The position numbers and the translations under genes are program-made. Source: an uncultured Prochlorococcus sp. (lineage in GTDB: Bacteria > Cyanobacteriota > Cyanobacteriia > PCC-6307 > Cyanobiaceae). Taken from it: a stretch of 64,000 bases of DNA. Below the pieces are notes generated by a model. It saw nothing but the letters and a program-made list of their open reading frames with translations. It was not told the DNA's origin and ran no database searches. The DNA is taken from positions 1-64,000 of the forward strand of contig NZ_CACAYO010000002.1 of NCBI RefSeq assembly GCF_902536725.1, read 5' to 3'. Positions 57,307 to 64,000 of this stretch are shown here, in pieces (position 1 is the first letter of the stretch; every line of letters starts with the position of its first letter).

Positions 57307-57969
57307 ATGACTGTATCTGCTCCTTATTACGGCGAAAACACCGTTATGAGGACTCCGCCCCCTGATCTTCCCTCTCTTTTACTTAAAGAGCGAATTGTTT
57401 ATCTTGGTTTACCATTATTTTCAGATGATGACGCGAAAAGACAACTAGGAATGGATGTTACTGAGCTAATCATTGCTCAACTTCTTTATCTAGAGTTTGA
57501 GGATCCAGAAAAACCAATCTATTTCTACATCAATTCAACAGGAACAAGTTGGTACACTGGTGACGCCGTTGGTTTTGAAACAGAAGCTTTCGCTATCTGC
57601 GATACGATAAGCTATATCAAACCTCCAGTGCATACGATATGCATCGGACAAGCAATGGGGACTGCTGCAGTTATCCTTTCATCTGGCACGAAGGGACAAA
57701 GGGCGGCTCTTCCACATGCTTCTATTGTTTTACATCAACCTATAAGCGGTGCAAGAGGCCAAGCAACCGATATCCAAATAAGAGCTGAGGAAGTTTTGAA
57801 AAATAAAAAATCAATGCTGGAGATTCTATCTCGTAATACTGGAAAGACTATCGAAGAACTCTCAAAAGACTCTGACAGGATGAGTTATCTCAACCCCCAA
57901 GAAGCCCTAGATTATGGAGTTATCGATAGAATACTCACAAGTCAAAAAGATTTACCAAATAAAATTTAA
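57307..57969 (+). CDS. clpR: ClpR, inactive ClpP-like subunit
   Basis: About 220 residues from ATG 57307; a GTG at 57298 would add three residues. It has the ClpP fold (PDLPSLLLKERIVYLG) but the catalytic Ser is replaced: the site reads GQAMGTAA where ClpP has GLAASMGA, putting Gly in the Ser place. The catalytic His in LHQP is kept. In cyanobacteria ClpR pairs with ClpP3 in a mixed ring served by ClpC. clpP3 follows after 24 nt. Confidence 0.92.
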   Translation: MTVSAPYYGENTVMRTPPPDLPSLLLKERIVYLGLPLFSDDDAKRQLGMDVTELIIAQLLYLEFEDPEKPIYFYINSTGTSWYTGDAVGFETEAFAICDTISYIKPPVHTICIGQAMGTAAVILSSGTKGQRAALPHASIVLHQPISGARGQATDIQIRAEEVLKNKKSMLEILSRNTGKTIEELSKDSDRMSYLNPQEALDYGVIDRILTSQKDLPNKI

Positions 57970-57993
57970 CCTTCACAAAACTATTTTAAAATC

Positions 57994-58605
57994 ATGCCAA
58001 TAGGAACTCCAAGCGTGCCTTACAGACTTCCAGGAAGTCAATACGAAAGGTGGGTTGACATATATACAAGACTAGGTGTTGAAAGAATTCTTTTTCTTGG
58101 ACAGGAAGTTAATGATGGAATTGCTAATAGCCTTGTTGCACAAATGCTTTACCTAGATTCGGATGACAATTCCAAACCTATCTATCTATATATAAACAGC
58201 CCAGGAGGATCAGTTACTGCTGGCTTGGCTATATATGACACTATCAAATACGTAAAAAGTGATGTAGTAACCATATGCGTAGGCCTCGCAGCCTCAATGG
58301 GAGCTTTCCTTTTGGCTGCTGGCACAAAAGGTAAAAGAGTTGCTTTGCCTCATAGCAGAATAATGATTCATCAACCTCTAGGAGGAACTTCTCAACGTCA
58401 AGCAAGTGATATTGAAATAGAAGCTAAGGAAATTTTAAGAATTAAAGATATGTTAAATATGTCTATGGCAGATATGACAGGCCAATCATTTGAAAAAATT
58501 GAAAAGGATACTGATAGAGATTACTTTCTAAGTGCGGAAGAAGCAAAAAACTATGGCTTAATTGATAGAGTGATCACACATCCAAGCGAAGCAAATCAGT
58601 CTTAA
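57994..58605 (+). CDS. clpP3: ATP-dependent Clp protease proteolytic subunit ClpP (ClpP3-type)
   Basis: A 203-residue serine protease. The catalytic Ser101 in AASMGA and His126 in IHQP are present, with Asp in [12 protein letters not shown]. Its position just after clpR marks it as the ClpP3 type of the ClpP3/R core, which is likely essential in cyanobacteria. Confidence 0.93.
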   Translation: MPIGTPSVPYRLPGSQYERWVDIYTRLGVERILFLGQEVNDGIANSLVAQMLYLDSDDNSKPIYLYINSPGGSVTAGLAIYDTIKYVKSDVVTICVGLAASMGAFLLAAGTKGKRVALPHSRIMIHQPLGGTSQRQASDIEIEAKEILRIKDMLNMSMADMTGQSFEKIEKDTDRDYFLSAEEAKNYGLIDRVITHPSEANQS

Positions 58606-58715
58606 ATCTTCTAAATAAATATTTTAATTTTAATTTTTAAATTAATGATTTTTTGGTTTATTTACACCTTTAATGTCTAAAATATTAATTACCCAATGCA
58701 AAGAAACTACAACTA

Positions 58716-59705
58716 ATGACCCAACTCTTTTACGACACAGATGCAGATCTCAGTCTTTTAAATAATAAAACAATAGCGATTATTGGATATGGTTCACAAG
58801 GTCATGCACATGCCCTAAACCTTAAAGATAGCGGAATGGATGTAATTGTTGGATTATATAAAGGAAGTAAGTCTGAAAGCAAAGCTATTAGCGATGGTCT
58901 TCAAGTATTTAGCGTTTCTGAAGCTTGCGAAAAAGCAGACTGGATTATGATTCTCCTCCCAGATGAGTTTCAGAAAGATGTTTACCTTCAAGAAATAGAA
59001 CCAAACTTAAAGGAAGGAAAGATATTAAGTTTTGCTCATGGCTTCAATATAAGATTCGGACTTATCAAACCTCCTAGTTTTGTGGATGTTGTAATGATTG
59101 CCCCAAAAGGACCTGGACACACTGTTCGTTGGGAATATCAGAATGGTCAAGGAGTTCCAGCATTGTTCGCAGTAGAGCAGGATTCTTCCGGGAATGCAAG
59201 ATCATTGGCAATGGCTTACGCTAAAGGGATTGGCGGAACGAGAGCTGGGATTCTTGAAACAAACTTCAAAGAAGAAACAGAAACTGATTTATTTGGAGAA
59301 CAAGCGGTTTTGTGCGGAGGATTATCAGAACTCGTCAAATCAGGCTTCGAAACTCTTGTAGAGGCAGGCTATCAGCCCGAACTTGCTTACTTCGAATGCT
59401 TACATGAAGTTAAACTTATTGTTGATTTAATGGTGAAGGGAGGCTTATCACAAATGAGAGATTCCATTTCAAATACTGCAGAATATGGAGATTATGTAAG
59501 TGGTAAAAGACTCATTAATAGTGATACAAAGAAAGAAATGCAGAAAATTCTAAAGGATATCCAAGATGGAACTTTCGCTAAGAATTTTGTGGAAGAATGC
59601 AATAAAAACAAACCCTTAATGACAAAATTAAGAGAAGAGAACTCAAAACATGAAATTGAGAAAGTGGGTAAAGGTCTGCGCTCGATGTTCAGTTGGCTGA
59701 AATAA
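58716..59705 (+). CDS. ilvC: Ketol-acid reductoisomerase (class I)
   Basis: A 329-residue enzyme of valine, leucine and isoleucine synthesis. The NADP site [17 protein letters not shown] (about residues 25-41), [10 protein letters not shown], and the knotted C-terminal domain with [14 protein letters not shown] are present. Its end overlaps cbiB by 13 nt. Confidence 0.96.
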   Translation: MTQLFYDTDADLSLLNNKTIAIIGYGSQGHAHALNLKDSGMDVIVGLYKGSKSESKAISDGLQVFSVSEACEKADWIMILLPDEFQKDVYLQEIEPNLKEGKILSFAHGFNIRFGLIKPPSFVDVVMIAPKGPGHTVRWEYQNGQGVPALFAVEQDSSGNARSLAMAYAKGIGGTRAGILETNFKEETETDLFGEQAVLCGGLSELVKSGFETLVEAGYQPELAYFECLHEVKLIVDLMVKGGLSQMRDSISNTAEYGDYVSGKRLINSDTKKEMQKILKDIQDGTFAKNFVEECNKNKPLMTKLREENSKHEIEKVGKGLRSMFSWLK

Positions 59706-60718
59706 ATTTATTTTTACTATTTCTTGGATCGATTGGTTTTGATTTATTGATCGGCGATCCTAGATTTTTAATGCACCCTGTTCAAGTAATTGGCTTTTAC
59801 ATAAAAAAAATATCTGATTACCTAATAAATAATTTTGGAGAAAATAAAAATATATTGTTTTGGGGTGGTTTCTTCGTGGCTATATCCACTATTGGAATGA
59901 GTTATGGTTTAGGAAAATTGATAGAAATAAGTTATGTGAAATCAAGAAATCATTTTTTTGTTGGATTGTTAATTTTTTTTGGGCTTTCAAGTTGTATTGC
60001 GACTAAGGGACTTATTTCAAGTGTGAAAGAGATTGCAGAGCTAATAGAACGCAAGGAGATTAATAACCAAAATAAAAAAATAATCAAAGAGAAGGTACAA
60101 AGAATAGTAAGTAGGGATGTAAAGTCATCTTCTACAAAACATCTCTTGAGATCAAGTACCGAGAGTCTTACCGAAAACTCTGTTGATGGAATATTTGGGC
60201 CATTGTTTTGGATTTTTATTGGAATTATTTTTATGAAGTTTTCAATTTTTCTACCAGGTCCTTTGTCACTTGGTTTTTCTTATAAAGCCATAAGTACTCT
60301 AGATTCAATGATAGGTTACAAATATGATTATTTTAGATATTTGGGTTTTTTCAGTGCAAAAATCGAAGATATTTTTACGTTTGTTCCTTCAAGATTAGTT
60401 TTAATCACGTTACCTTTAGTTAGCTCAAAAGTTTATGAGTATGGAATAATCATAAAAAAAAGTTATCTTGATGGTAGAAAATATGATTCCCCTAATGCTG
60501 GGATCTCAGAAGCTATATTTGCCTATATTTCCGGAATTAAATTAGGAGGTAAAAGTAAATATAAAAATGAAATTATTGAAAAGCCAATAATTAATAAGAC
60601 TGGAGATAATTGCACTGAAGAAAAAATTAAATTAATTTGTCAATTAATTTTGAGATTGCAATTTTTTTGGATAATAATTTTTGCCTTAATTTTTTTTATA
60701 GTCTCGAGTTTAACTTAA
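59693..60718 (+). CDS. cbiB: Adenosylcobinamide-phosphate synthase CbiB/CobD
   Basis: A 341-residue membrane protein with about five helices. [20 protein letters not shown] (N-terminus), [21 protein letters not shown] and [14 protein letters not shown] are family hallmarks. It attaches the aminopropanol arm in cobalamin synthesis. The start is TTG inside the end of ilvC, which points to coupling with an unrelated amino-acid gene. cobL is at 9.8 kb. Confidence 0.9.
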   Translation: MAEINLFLLFLGSIGFDLLIGDPRFLMHPVQVIGFYIKKISDYLINNFGENKNILFWGGFFVAISTIGMSYGLGKLIEISYVKSRNHFFVGLLIFFGLSSCIATKGLISSVKEIAELIERKEINNQNKKIIKEKVQRIVSRDVKSSSTKHLLRSSTESLTENSVDGIFGPLFWIFIGIIFMKFSIFLPGPLSLGFSYKAISTLDSMIGYKYDYFRYLGFFSAKIEDIFTFVPSRLVLITLPLVSSKVYEYGIIIKKSYLDGRKYDSPNAGISEAIFAYISGIKLGGKSKYKNEIIEKPIINKTGDNCTEEKIKLICQLILRLQFFWIIIFALIFFIVSSLT

Positions 60719-60760
60719 CAATAAATTATTTTAAAATTATTAGAATAAATTTAAAAATCA

Positions 60761-61006
60761 ATGCAAGAAAACGACTCTCCAGTGGAAAATCAAAATGATG
60801 GTTTTACTAATACATCAAAAAATGATAATGAATACTCAAAATGGGTAGACAATCAGGGAGATGAAGTAAAGAATGTTTTTGGATTCAATAGCAGCGCCGA
60901 GCTTGTAAATGGTAGAGCAGCTATGATTGGATTCTTAATGCTCATATTAACCGAGTTGGTTTTTAGCGGCAGGCCTGTTACTTCTTCAATTTTTGGTATT
61001 AATTAA
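60761..61006 (+). CDS. hli: High-light-inducible protein (Hli/Scp)
   Basis: An 81-residue protein. A hydrophilic N-terminal half is followed by a single CAB/ELIP-type helix with FNSSAELVNGRAAMIGFLM, matching ExxNGRxAMxGF that binds chlorophyll and carotenoid. Hli proteins protect photosystems and guide pigment reuse under light or nutrient stress. The N-terminus is longer than in the smallest phage-type hli genes. The next small gene begins 2 nt after the stop. Confidence 0.9.
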   Translation: MQENDSPVENQNDGFTNTSKNDNEYSKWVDNQGDEVKNVFGFNSSAELVNGRAAMIGFLMLILTELVFSGRPVTSSIFGIN

Positions 61007-61008
61007 AA

Positions 61009-61221
61009 ATGGAAGAAAAAAAATCTAATCCAATAAAAGCAATCCTATACGTATCTGCATGGGTAATAATTTGGGGAACATTAGGCTCTTTCATTGATTA
61101 TCCTCTTTATAAAAATAAAATTTACTTAGAGGGAAGCATATACCAGTATCTTACTTTCACAATTACAGCGATAATATCAATAATAAGTGCAAAGTTTTTT
61201 TATAAAAAATTTGAGTTATAA
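61009..61221 (+). CDS. Small two-helix membrane protein
   Basis: A 70-residue protein with two membrane helices (about residues 9-27 and 45-62) and a basic C-terminus. It starts 2 nt after hli, so it is probably made from the same transcript and may act with Hli in the thylakoid. No family is recognised with certainty. The stop overlaps the convergent 61216 gene by 6 nt. Confidence 0.6.
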   Translation: MEEKKSNPIKAILYVSAWVIIWGTLGSFIDYPLYKNKIYLEGSIYQYLTFTITAIISIISAKFFYKKFEL

Positions 61222-61473
61222 AAATTTGTACCTAAATTTCTTTATAATTTTTGCTGGTTCTTCTCTGTCATTTGACTCGTAAAGTATCCATTGATGTGTC
61301 TCAGTATCATGATCACAACCATAATTTCCAGATTTGTTATCATAACTAGAAAGATATGAATGACAATTCTGATCTGCCTCAAAAGCAGAGTCATAACCTG
61401 TTAGAAAATATATCAAAAACAGAAGTATTATTAACAAAAAAAATACTTGGAAAACTAAATTTACTACCTTCAT
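61216..61473 (-). CDS. Small membrane-anchored hypothetical protein
   Basis: An 85-residue protein: one N-terminal helix (VFQVFFLLIILLFLIYFL, about residues 7-24), then a Cys-bearing soluble part (NCHSYLSSYDNKSGNYGCDHDTETHQW). Two Cys at about 37 and 54 could form a disulfide outside the cytoplasm. No family is recognised. Confidence 0.55.
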   Translation of the reverse strand: MKVVNLVFQVFFLLIILLFLIYFLTGYDSAFEADQNCHSYLSSYDNKSGNYGCDHDTETHQWILYESNDREEPAKIIKKFRYKFL

Positions 61474-61530
61474 AGGAATTTTCTAAAATTTAAATATATC
61501 ATTTAAAAAATTTTTTCGATCTTAAAATAT

Positions 61531-61776
61531 TTAGCGACCAACATTAAAAACAAAGTCACGGAATTCTTGATTCTTTAAATAAAGGATGACTAGCAATATT
61601 AAAATTAAATTTAAGCCTAATACTATTGATCCAAAAATATTTATTTGTTTTTTACCTGGTAAAGTGTAAGTAAATTTCTTGCCTTTAAGAAAAGCTGCTA
61701 AGCCTTTTTTTTCTTTTTTGGATTCTTTTATTTCAGCATCATTTTTAACTTCATTATCGGAGAAACCTTTTACCAT
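61531..61776 (-). CDS. Small basic protein with C-terminal membrane helix
   Basis: An 81-residue protein: a highly charged Lys/Glu N-terminal half (about residues 1-45, KESKKEKKGLAAFLKGKK) and one helix near 47-68 (IFGSIVLGLNLILILLVILYL). Layout suggests a tail-anchored thylakoid or inner-membrane protein. No family is recognised. It shares strand with the flanking small genes. Confidence 0.6.
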   Translation of the reverse strand: MVKGFSDNEVKNDAEIKESKKEKKGLAAFLKGKKFTYTLPGKKQINIFGSIVLGLNLILILLVILYLKNQEFRDFVFNVGR

Positions 61777-61830
61777 TAATATTTAAAATCCAAATTTATA
61801 ATATTCCAAAACCAAAAAAAAAATTAATAA

Positions 61831-62142
61831 TTAACAATTTTTAATCACATATGGGATGGTAAATGAAATTCTCTCATTAGAGAAATTTTTTAAAAAATAA
61901 GCTTCAATAATTGCCGACTGCATCCCCAATAAGCTTGATTGACATTTGAATCTATTTTGGTCAAATACAAGTAATTGAAGTTTTTCTATTTCAGAAACTA
62001 ACTCTTTACAAACTTGGGCTTGAGAATCTTTAATACAGTAACTTGCTTCTTTTAAAATCTTGGATTTTGTTGGTACTGTTTCTGCCATAACAAAATTAAA
62101 TAACAACAAAGATTTTAGTAATAAAAAAGTTAAATAATTCAT
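61831..62142 (-). CDS. Small exported hypothetical protein
   Basis: A 103-residue protein with a signal peptide (MNYLTFLLLKSLLLFNFVMA, likely cleavage near residue 20) and a mature part with four Cys (ASYCIKDSQAQVCKEL, RFKCQSS and a C-terminal KNC). Two disulfides are possible. No family is recognised; periplasmic location is inferred. Confidence 0.6.
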   Translation of the reverse strand: MNYLTFLLLKSLLLFNFVMAETVPTKSKILKEASYCIKDSQAQVCKELVSEIEKLQLLVFDQNRFKCQSSLLGMQSAIIEAYFLKNFSNERISFTIPYVIKNC

Positions 62143-62220
62143 TACTTCTTAAGACTTCAAAATTTGAGATACCTTGTTGAAAGTTTTGGTCATTTAGCAA
62201 TTTGCATTTTATTGAAATTA

Positions 62221-62247
62221 AAAAAAAAGATGCTCTAAAAGAGCACC
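62221..62247 (-). terminator. Rho-independent terminator of hupB
   Basis: The minus strand reads GTGCTCT-TTT-AGAGCATC followed by eight Ts. The core 6-bp stem is TGCTCT (62231-62236) with AGAGCA (62240-62245). It lies 34 nt after the hupB stop. Confidence 0.9.
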
Positions 62248-62280
62248 CTGGCATTATCAAAAAGAAATAGATTAAAAAGA

Positions 62281-62556
62281 TTACCCTTGAACTCTATCCT
62301 TAAAAAGTTTACCTGCAGAAAATGTTGGGACTCTTTTAGCAGGTATTGCTATTTTTTCGCCTGTCTTAGGGTTTAATCCCTGTCTTGCAGAACGATCTCT
62401 TGGCTCGAAAGAACCAAATCCTAGTAAGGAGACTTTTTTGCCTTCCACTACTGAGTCAACAATCGTTTCAATAGCTGCATCAACAACTAAAGAAACATCA
62501 GTTTTTGTGAGCTCTGTACGAGCAGCAACGAGGTTAACTAAATCAGCTTTGTTCAT
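62281..62556 (-). CDS. hupB: DNA-binding protein HU
   Basis: A 91-residue nucleoid protein that bends and packs DNA. MNKADLVNLVAARTEL, LLGFGSFEPRDRSARQGLNP and the IPAKRVPTFSAGKLFKD end are classic HU. A frame from 62589 adds 11 residues that match no HU, so the ATG at 62556 is used. A strong terminator follows. Confidence 0.95.
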   Translation of the reverse strand: MNKADLVNLVAARTELTKTDVSLVVDAAIETIVDSVVEGKKVSLLGFGSFEPRDRSARQGLNPKTGEKIAIPAKRVPTFSAGKLFKDRVQG

Positions 62557-62630
62557 TGAATTGTTTATAAAGCAGAGATTTAAAGACAAGTGTTTTAAGC
62601 AAGCCTAAAAACCTCGAACTTGCATATCAT

Positions 62631-62798
62631 ATGGAGCAAATACAAATACGGCAACCGAAAATGCCGGCGGCGCAAAGCTTTATACAAATCTTAGGGACAT
62701 TTTTAGCTACATTATTTATTTTTGTAGCCTCACTTTTTTCTTATATAAAATTATCCCCTTTAACTATAAAACAGCTAAAAACCATTAGTAGCACTTGA
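62631..62798 (+). CDS. Small membrane micro-protein, 55 aa
   Basis: An ATG frame: MEQIQIRQPKMPAAQSF, then a helix FLATLFIFVASLFSYI (about residues 24-39) and a basic tail TIKQLKTISST. A second in-frame ATG at residue 11 could be the start. It is divergent from hupB (74 nt between starts). No family is recognised. Confidence 0.45.
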   Translation: MEQIQIRQPKMPAAQSFIQILGTFLATLFIFVASLFSYIKLSPLTIKQLKTISST

Positions 62799-63179
62799 TT
62801 TATACTTAAAAAATCCCACTTAATTTATCAAAGAGAAAATGTCAAAGATAAAAAAAGTTAAGAATTTGAGACATTTATTAAATTTTTTTAATTTTCAGAT
62901 ATATTTCCTTCTCATCACATGAAAAAGCATAATTTGTATTTTGAAATCAAGAAAAATCTAGTTTTCTCACAATTATGCTTTCTCTCTAAATCTTCATAAT
63001 GCATTAAAAAATGGATAGATAATTTGTAATTAATTTAGAAATTAATAATCTCAAAATCTAATAAAGTTGATTAGTGAAACCTTAAATTTTAGTTTTTTCT
63101 TAATTTTGTATCTATTATTCTAGTATTAGTAATTTGAATAAATTAACTCAATATTTAATTAATCAATGATAAAGGGAAA
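62799..63179. other. Non-coding region before glgX, with a nested inverted repeat
   Basis: A 381-nt stretch with no credible gene; the longest short frame has 27 codons from 62839. It holds a nested inverted repeat at 62921-62984. The rest is AT-rich and should contain the glgX promoter. Confidence 0.5.
62921..62984. repeat. Nested inverted repeat, possible structured RNA
   Basis: The outer arms GAAAAAGCATAATT (62921-62934) and AATTATGCTTTCTC (62971-62984) pair over 14 bp with one mismatch. Inside, AGAAAA (62950-62955) pairs with TTTTCT (62962-62967) around a 6-nt loop. Neither side has a T run, so it is not a standard terminator. Confidence 0.5.
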
Positions 63180-64000
63180 GTGACTCATATCAATAAAGGT
63201 AAACCATTTCCCTTAGGAAGTTCTCTTACTTCACAAGGGGTTAATTTTTCCCTAGTAGCCACAAATGCAGAATATGTAGAAATCTTATTGTTTGAAAAAG
63301 AGGACTCTATTTCCCCAAAAAGTATATTGAAACTAGATCATGATCATAATACAGGTCCCTACTGGCATGCGGAGGTAAAAAATCTAAATGAAGGTTCTAT
63401 TTATGCTTTTAGAGTAAAACAAAAAAATAATGCGATCAACAATAACTATGAAAAAAAAGTATTACTCGATCCATGTTCAAGGGGTATAACTGGGTGGGGA
63501 AGTTATAAAAGAGAAGATGCATTGAAAACTCAAGAAAATACAAATTCTTGTCTTAAAAGCGTTGTTTGCGATAGAAAATTATTTAATTTTAGGGATTTTC
63601 CAAGGCCGAAACATTCTTGGGAAGAAACAATTATTTATGAACTCCATATCAAATCCTTCACTGAATCAACAGATAAAACTGAAAGTTGTTTCAAGAAATT
63701 TTTAACAAAAATTCCTTATCTCAAAGAACTGGGAATTACTTCAATCGAATTACTTCCACTGTTTTGTTTTGATCCTACTGATGCACCAAATGGTTTAGAA
63801 AATTTTTGGGGTTATAGTCCAATTAATTGGTTTACTCCGCATTTTGAATACCTTTCGAATGAATCAGCTGAAAAGAATAGAGAGGAATTTAGAAAATTAG
63901 TAGAGGAGTGTCATAAGGCAGGCATTGAAGTTATTTTAGATGTTGTATACAATCACACTTCTGAAGGAGATTACAAAGGACCTGCGATATGTTGGAAAGG
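63180..64000 (+). CDS. glgX: Glycogen-debranching enzyme / isoamylase (GlgX), 5' part only
   Basis: The first 273 codons of a gene that runs off the window. GKPFPLGSSLTSQGVNFSL is the N-terminal CBM48-type domain of glycogen-debranching enzymes. ETIIYELHIKSFTES and EVILDVVYNHTSEGD are the start of the GH13 barrel and its conserved region I. It cuts alpha-1,6 branches of glycogen, the night-time carbon store. The start is GTG at 63180. No stop occurs before the window edge. Confidence 0.87.
   Translation, partial: MTHINKGKPFPLGSSLTSQGVNFSLVATNAEYVEILLFEKEDSISPKSILKLDHDHNTGPYWHAEVKNLNEGSIYAFRVKQKNNAINNNYEKKVLLDPCSRGITGWGSYKREDALKTQENTNSCLKSVVCDRKLFNFRDFPRPKHSWEETIIYELHIKSFTESTDKTESCFKKFLTKIPYLKELGITSIELLPLFCFDPTDAPNGLENFWGYSPINWFTPHFEYLSNESAEKNREEFRKLVEECHKAGIEVILDVVYNHTSEGDYKGPAICWK

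Noticed and set aside
62557..62589. 11-residue extension of HU
   Set aside because: HU proteins begin at MNKxDLV; the extra residues match nothing.
62839..62922. 27-codon frame upstream of glgX
   Set aside because: Too short, no supporting context, and its composition is what AT-rich non-coding DNA gives by chance.

Overview
The window is strongly AT-rich and densely packed with genes. It carries cyanobacterial and Prochlorococcus hallmarks: a high-light-inducible (Hli) protein, an ARC6/Ftn2-type division protein, a ClpR/ClpP3 pair, a nickel superoxide dismutase with its own maturation protease, cobalamin synthesis genes (cobL, cbiB), and cyanobacterial DUF3122, DUF3611 and TIGR03792 proteins. 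Low G+C, very short spacers and frequent overlaps of convergent gene ends point to a high-light-adapted Prochlorococcus marinus chromosome. The strain cannot be fixed from sequence alone. No phage, IS element or CRISPR array was seen.

Layout. 1-4.3 kb: three cell-surface polysaccharide genes (Wzy/ligase-type membrane protein, WecA/MraY-type sugar-phosphate transferase, CapD-type nucleotide-sugar dehydratase), probably the edge of a larger surface-polysaccharide region to the left. 4.3-18.8 kb: housekeeping genes (lexA, argF, ftsH, ribD, cobL, nadK, pheS, surE, ribF, thiE-thiS, larB, ispF) with small cyanobacterial unknowns. 19.1-21.3 kb: two divergent glycosyltransferase-like genes in unusually loose AT-rich DNA, the clearest accessory insertion. 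21.4-36 kb: translation, protein targeting and central metabolism (trmD, era, phoH, rpsP, ffh, ARC6-like gene, pdhA, a group 2 sigma factor, nnr, mnmA, lnt). 36.1-38.3 kb: an FKBP isomerase, then the nickel cassette sodN-sodX and, convergent and overlapping, a HupE/UreJ-like nickel permease. 38.3-43.1 kb: trpC, lpd, a SpoU methyltransferase, murA. 43.1-48.9 kb: two micro-ORFs, tRNA-Leu, argD, folC, an FAD oxidase and an amidohydrolase, tRNA-His. 49-60.7 kb: miaB, a ddl-unknown-ftsQ-ftsZ division/wall run, SRP RNA, panB, a HemW-like gene, a PIN/TRAM protein, clpR-clpP3, ilvC, cbiB. 60.7-64 kb: hli, a group of small unknown membrane or secreted proteins, hupB with a strong terminator, and the 5' part of a glycogen-debranching gene that runs off the window.

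Points most worth a second look: (i) sodX can only contain its catalytic serine if translation starts at a non-ATG/GTG/TTG codon, most likely an ATC overlapping the sodN stop in the place of a classic TAATG junction; (ii) the SpoU gene has the same problem; (iii) the glycosyltransferase pair between ispF and trmD; (iv) five perfect 18-bp repeats in ffh; (v) a nested inverted repeat upstream of glgX that is not a normal terminator and may be an RNA; (vi) the cluster of small unknown proteins beside hli.
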